64,000 nucleotides of DNA. It comes from Liolophura sinensis. Taxonomy: Eukaryota; Mollusca; Polyplacophora; Chitonida; Chitonidae. The DNA lies in contig NC_088301.1 in assembly GCF_032854445.1 (NCBI RefSeq), positions 58,416,512 through 58,480,511 of the forward strand. Direction: 5' to 3'. Shown piece after piece: positions 59,052 to 64,000 of this stretch. Positions within the stretch are counted from its first letter, which is position 1, and each line of letters opens with the position of its first letter. Both the position numbers and the translations under genes were made by a program. The notes under the pieces were generated by a model. That model was not told where the DNA came from, did no database searches, and saw only the letters and a program-made list of their open reading frames with translations.

Positions 59052-62000
59052 CGAGGCTTATGGAGTAGCCTACGTTATAAACATAGGGATGGGCTAATTG
59101 TGAAAATCATTGGTGTAACGCATGAGCTAGCAAAACAAGAGGATGGGCAATACAACAGAGATGCAAATATATATATATATATATATATCCAAAGCCATCC
59201 TTAAGCCATGTCCTTAATTACAGATAAGAACGCCCCCAAAAATAGGTTTGTTGAAGTTAATGAAACTGAAATGTCATGTGCGATAGATTTGTGTTCAGTG
59301 TACTGTTGACATCTTGCGGGTACAGTTCTCGCATAATTGCCCGTAGGCGTTCGTTGTTTATTATACATTTTTGTCACAATGTAGAAAAATTGAGGGGCTA
59401 GCTTCATATGATTAATAACAAATTTGACCTTTCATTACGGAACTGCTTCATTGCCAGGCCCCGTATAGCTCGCTTATTTCTTTTAAATAAATGTTGATTA
59501 CAATATCCTTTAAGGGAGAATTTTTGTCCGTGACTTTTAAAAATATTCTGTGACAAAGAACCCTTCAATTCAAGTTTGAGTCACTTAAGTGTTACATGTA
59601 TTTTCATCTTTTAATCAAGACGTACCTATTTGGAAGAGGGCTTGGTAAAAGGTAAACACTTAGATAGCTATGTCTATGAAACAGACAGTGGGATGTGTGA
59701 TCTATATCGTACATTAGGACTGGAATGTATGCGAAATGCACTTTTCTGTAGCAGTGTGATCTTACCCTTATTGGCAATTAGGCAGAGGGGGCTGAACATT
59801 TAAGAAATTGACCTGTCATTAATTTATTTTCTGCGTGTAAATTACTTTTAAGACACCGTTTTTTTATATGAGAATTACACTTATCATTTATGCCACAGCT
59901 TACATCCTGTTAGACGCTGTATTATTACCTAAAAATAAAACTTTTTAGCCGTTGAAAAAAGACGGGGATTCCCCTCGCTATTGCGTCGCTGCTATCGTCA
60001 CAGAAGAACTTAATAGAGGGTTAGAGCGCAGTTTTTAGTCGAGCTTTGGACTGTCTTTCATTTTTCGGATATATTCAAGTGATTTATTTACATTTTTGTG
60101 CAAATAGTCAAATTTCGAAATCCCTGCTCCTTTTGAGAAAGGTATCGGTCACACTACATAAATTTTATTTGAAAAAACATAAATTAAAAAAAAATAAACT
60201 AGATAACAGCCTGTCGTGCTACAGAAGAATAAATGTAATGTGGAACCCTAGTCATTTCCGATGATTATGTTGCTGAAAGTACTTCAGTAGTCATAGCTTA
60301 AAGCAAGTGAGCACCGTCCAGTAGAACAGGGCGGCTTGGCATTGAAGCTGCGATCATTTGCAACATAAACATAGCTTCGCATGGCTGAAGAAGCCTCTGT
60401 CGGATGTGTGATATGGTTGCATTGCTTTATTATATTTCTCAGAGAAAGTAATTTTCTGCTCATTCTCAATACAATAAAATAAATCCCCACTAGTACTTCA
60501 AACACAAGCAAAGCAGAAGTCAACAATCCGTTACGGAGCATAATTCAAACCAGCTGTGAGAATATATATCGGCCTCTGTTCAGTCTTAATATGATCCAAA
60601 AAGCGTGAGCCAAACGACATATTCAAGGTCATTTATGTAAACACATATCCTTCTTATAGCTTGGTAACACCAGTAACTGAAATTTGGACAACCATGATAA
60701 ACTAAGTTGAACAAAATATACTATACGTTCATTATCCACATCCTTAGTATTTTAAAATGGAGTGGATTTCATAGTGTCCCATCCATAAATTGCAAATATA
60801 TACGGATCTTAAACAATCAGAACCATAGGTCACTACGGAGTATTATACTGTATCATTATATAAAAAGATTTGATCTTATCTAATTAATGGGGATTTCATA
60901 ATATATATTTGTGTCAGAAATACTTTTGTGGCACATTATGACCTTGACAACTGAACGGACTAAGGTAAGTTAAATGATAGTTTTGTCCTTTTTGTCGGGG
61001 ATGGCCTTTATTTGTAACAGTTCGGTGGTGACGAATACACATTTAAGTAATTGCAAATGTCGGTATAATGTCAGAATAAGTATTATACCTTGTATGGAGT
61101 GGCAAATTTTTGCTTTTGTACAGCGACATTAGGCCTATTCCGTTTCTAAGACAGAAAATAAATATCTATCATGTTATTTCAAGTGCTAAGGTTCCGATAC
61201 GTTAACATTATTAATGTAAAAAACAAAATATGTATCATAGAGGGAAAATATTATATGTGAAAATGTGCAATAATGAGTGTCGTCATATGTAATAAACATC
61301 ATGTTTCCAATTTTGTTTCGAGTGGGTATGGTTTATTACATTAAACATATGTAACAGGTGCATGAATTGACATTGACATGCAGTGAAAGCATTACACTGT
61401 ATAAAGTATGTATAAAACAGCCACTGTATAAAAGGGTTATAGTCAGCATAGTTCAGGTCGTGGCTATTTCAAACGCTGCACATTTGTCTACAGTATATAT
61501 TAAACATCTAACGTTTGCAAGGCGATCGTCGCTTTGCAGGCTTGCTTCAGGAAGTGCTGCTATAACATTTGCGCACCATCTGCGCCAATCTGTTCTTGTT
61601 TTGGTTTCTCTAATAATCTGTCCTCTTAATTCTTTTCATATGCTTAATGATCAATCTAACGGAGACTAAGCAATGGTCTGCCGCAAATCGAGTACTGTGA
61701 GTTAGACAGAAACATACTTATTTTGTATTTTGAATAATTCGCACTAATGTGCAGATAATGTAAGCATATTAAGAGACATGTCAATTAACTAGACCAGATA
61801 CAATCTCGTAATTTATATGCTTCAATTCAAGGTAATGGATTATCTGTAACTTGAAAAGCTTTATATCTAAATGTCAACAAGCATGAAATGTGTGTGACTT
61901 GGTATGACCACCAGATAAATTAAAAGTCACACAATATAAATGTGGATATGCACTGACTTGGCATTTATTATCTTGTCGCCTGTGTTCATTTAGCTTAAAT

Positions 62001-62478
62001 TTTCGCGTTATATCTGATTTCTACTGTAACCAACTAATCATGCATTCACTGTTAATATTAATTTTGTTAAATATTGAAAAACCAAATATTTTTATCGTAT
62101 TCTAAGTATGTTGGTTTGCTAAGTGTAGAAATATAAATACAAACCCCATTTAAATATTGATTTAAACATGGTTTACAGAACTTGCAACAACAACCGACTG
62201 TCGGATGAAAAAACGTTAATGCATTTTGTATATGCGTTTAAGGTCAGGCATATAATGTTGATATAAATTTATAAGCGCCAGTCGCGTTACAGAAATGAGT
62301 TTAATTCATCGCACAGCGGTGGTGGCAGGAATTACCTATACGCCCATATACGGCCGACATTTCAAGTTGATGTGTGTTGCAAGGACTTCCATCCTCATCA
62401 GAAGCGTTATTCTGACCAAATTTTCACGACATCTATAACACCTGCGAACGTACATGTAATAATATGATGTATATGTAT
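59052..62478. other. Intergenic upstream of the CCP-protease gene
   Basis: Contains a short TA run at 59167-59188. A minus-strand open frame of 85 codons at 60284-60541 has a hydrophobic start (LLTSALLVFEVLVGIYFIVL) but no further support. Nothing else was recognised. Confidence 0.5.
60284..60541 (-). CDS. Weak candidate: small protein with N-terminal hydrophobic segment
   Basis: ATG-initiated, 85 codons: one transmembrane-like or signal-like stretch at residues 7-25, then a polar tail with three Cys. No splice or homology evidence. Likely chance, listed for completeness. Confidence 0.15.
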   Translation of the reverse strand: MLRNGLLTSALLVFEVLVGIYFIVLRMSRKLLSLRNIIKQCNHITHPTEASSAMRSYVYVANDRSFNAKPPCSTGRCSLALSYDY

Positions 62479-63573
62479 TTACTTGTGGCAGTCCTCCAGT
62501 AAATCAGCGCAGTTGTTATCGCAACCTACATAGCTGCACGTTACATACTCCACCACGTTCCGGGTTCCATGCCTAAGCTGGAGTACCGCTGTTAGATGAG
62601 AAACATATTTGAATCTTTAACCTCCACCTTTGCACTATTTTCTGCTTGTCAGATGAAAGATTATATGTACACTGTACACAATAAAGCGCGAGATCACGAA
62701 AGGGACTACCTACGTCAGTATTCTTTTTACCTTTGATTAAACATGCAGGTAGTTAATTCTTGGAAAACCCTAATGTATATATTTGAACAAGAAGTTTGTA
62801 GAAAAGAGCGTTGATTTGCTGACGTGCAAATCATGTCGATTAGGTGCGCCTTTTTTCAATTCCTAAATTAACACTTGGAATCACGGGATTCGTTTTGTTT
62901 GTATTGCGGGGCCTCCATGACTCAGTCGGTTAAAGCGCTAGCGCAGCGTAATGACCCAGGAGTCTCTCACCAATGCGGTCGCTGTGAGTTCAAGTCCAGC
63001 TCATGCTGGCTTCCTCTCCAGCCGTGAGAAGATCTGTCAGCAACCTGCGGATGGTCGTGGGTTTCCTCCGGGCTCTGCCCGGTTTCCACCCACCATAATG
63101 CTGGTCGCCGTCGTATAAGTGAAATATTCTTGAGTACGGCCTAAAACACCAATCAAATAAATAAATTGTTTGTATTGCTTTACCTACTGTATGTGACAAT
63201 ATGTAGATCACACATCCTAAAAAGCGCAGTCATATCCCAAACGCTTTACAAAAGTCTTTATACATACACTTCTCGTTGTTAATATTTACATTCTTTGAGT
63301 AATAATGACATCTTGTTTGAAGTAGGCATTAAAAATCCCGTGTAATCTGTCTGTGCTGTATACTCCCTAACTTACGGGAAATCCAGAATATGTGCAGCCC
63401 TTGATGAAGCCTCCCGGAACTCTACAAATCTCTCGTCTAATTGGACAAAAAGACTTATGACGAAGAGGCAATCTCCTCAGTGACCTTGTATACCGTGAGT
63501 CAGAGGTCAAACACACAGAGTGCGGTTTACACGTTGGATTACCGCTGCAGTAGCTCCCATTTACGTCATACAT
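62479..63573 (-). CDS. Possible 3' end of a small Cys-rich secreted protein
   Basis: A candidate exon ending at 63376 (donor GTAAGT) reads NGSYCSGNPTCKPHSVC and ICRVPGGFIKGCTYSGFP. It joins in phase 0 to 62577-62479, reading LRHGTRNVVEYVTCSYVGCD, NNCADLLEDCHK and a stop. Cysteines are dense (about 11 in 100 residues). The 5' end and signal peptide are not in view; they may lie past 63573 or beyond the window. No family was recognised. Confidence 0.35.
62908..63165 (+). mobile_element. Full-length SINE with 13-bp target-site duplication
   Basis: Head GGGGCCTCCATGACTCAGTC, GGTTAAAGCGC A-box-like, TGTGAGTTCAAGTCC B-box-like, and tail CCAATCAAATAAATAAA. Flanked by TTGTTTGTATTGC on both sides (62895-62907, 63166-63178). 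It lies in the intron of the Cys-rich candidate and is probably the youngest copy. Confidence 0.95.
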
Positions 63574-64000
63574 TAGCAGAATTTATACTTATCATTAAAC
63601 TTAGCACATACAAGCGTATTGCCTTGAGAACCCAGCTATCCTAATTTAAGGTGCACATGGTATAGATTACATATGTAATTATTTAAGCAAGAAATTCGTC
63701 AGTTAAGTTAATTCAGTGAGTGGAATATCTGTGTTTAAGTCTCTAAAACTTGTATGCATACAGATAGAGATTTCACCAAAACCATTTTGTACTAATCAGA
63801 TACAGTAATTATTTTAACTGGCGGCAAATACATATACCACACATTTTTGGAGCATTTAGATCATCATTATGTCAGATCGCACATATTTGCTAGCATGTCT
63901 ATATGTACTAGTTTAGAGACGTTTTACGTCTAGTATATCCACGTGTTGACAGTATATGAAGCTTTTAACCTCAGAATCCAATGTTCGTCTAATATCTGAA
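63574..64000. other. Window end, nothing recognised
   Basis: AT-rich sequence without a supported exon or repeat. Confidence 0.5.

Overview
This is a stretch of animal nuclear DNA: genes are split by long AT-rich introns with GT..AG borders, and there is one 200-base assembly gap. The best guess is a lophotrochozoan, probably a mollusc. That guess rests on a tRNA-headed SINE with a (C)AATCAAATAAATAAA tail, present in about a dozen copies, and on a galaxin-type di-cysteine protein. It is inference; nothing in the sequence names the species.

Layout. (1) Bases 1-7739, plus strand: the 3' half of a fibulin-1-like extracellular-matrix gene, with six EGF exons followed by two alternative C-terminal modules (D-like at 3310-3622, C-like at 6460-7739). 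(2) 8354-11632, minus strand: a complete five-exon HSD17B10 gene (mitochondrial short-chain dehydrogenase, 260 aa). (3) 11731-28429, plus strand: a complete eleven-exon ataxin-10 gene (488 aa), head to head with HSD17B10 across 98 bases. Its introns carry large 38-bp and 53-bp minisatellites and a TA tract, and two extra exons may give a second C-terminus. (4) 31046-31375, minus strand: an orphan first exon of a class A GPCR with a one-base frame break. (5) About 33.9-34.4 kb: an unrecognised open segment. (6) 34613-43100, minus strand: a two-exon gene for a secreted galaxin-like protein of 2565 aa. It has a signal-peptide exon and then one 7.6-kb exon with about 41 nearly identical 56-residue units, each with four Cys-Cys pairs. 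(7) 47136-59051, minus strand: a sixteen-exon secreted protein with a Cys-rich head, seven CCP/sushi domains and a trypsin-like domain whose catalytic His is Asp, so probably a serine-protease homologue. (8) 62.4-63.6 kb, minus strand: two possible exons of a small Cys-rich protein. The rest is introns, SINEs, a dispersed non-coding repeat family, a palindromic MITE-like element and minisatellites.

The gene models were built by matching splice phase exon by exon. HSD17B10 (783 nt), ataxin-10 (1467 nt), the galaxin-like gene (7698 nt) and, after correcting two one-base insertions, the CCP-protease gene (2547 nt) all come out as whole numbers of codons. Three to five one-base frame breaks across the window suggest residual sequencing errors, though recent gene decay is possible at the GPCR exon.

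The genes do not form one pathway. Fibulin, the galaxin-like protein and the CCP protein are all secreted and extracellular (matrix, possible biomineral or barrier, and humoral immunity or coagulation respectively). HSD17B10 and ATXN10 are housekeeping genes sharing a bidirectional promoter. The most unusual item is the giant, recently homogenised galaxin-like array.
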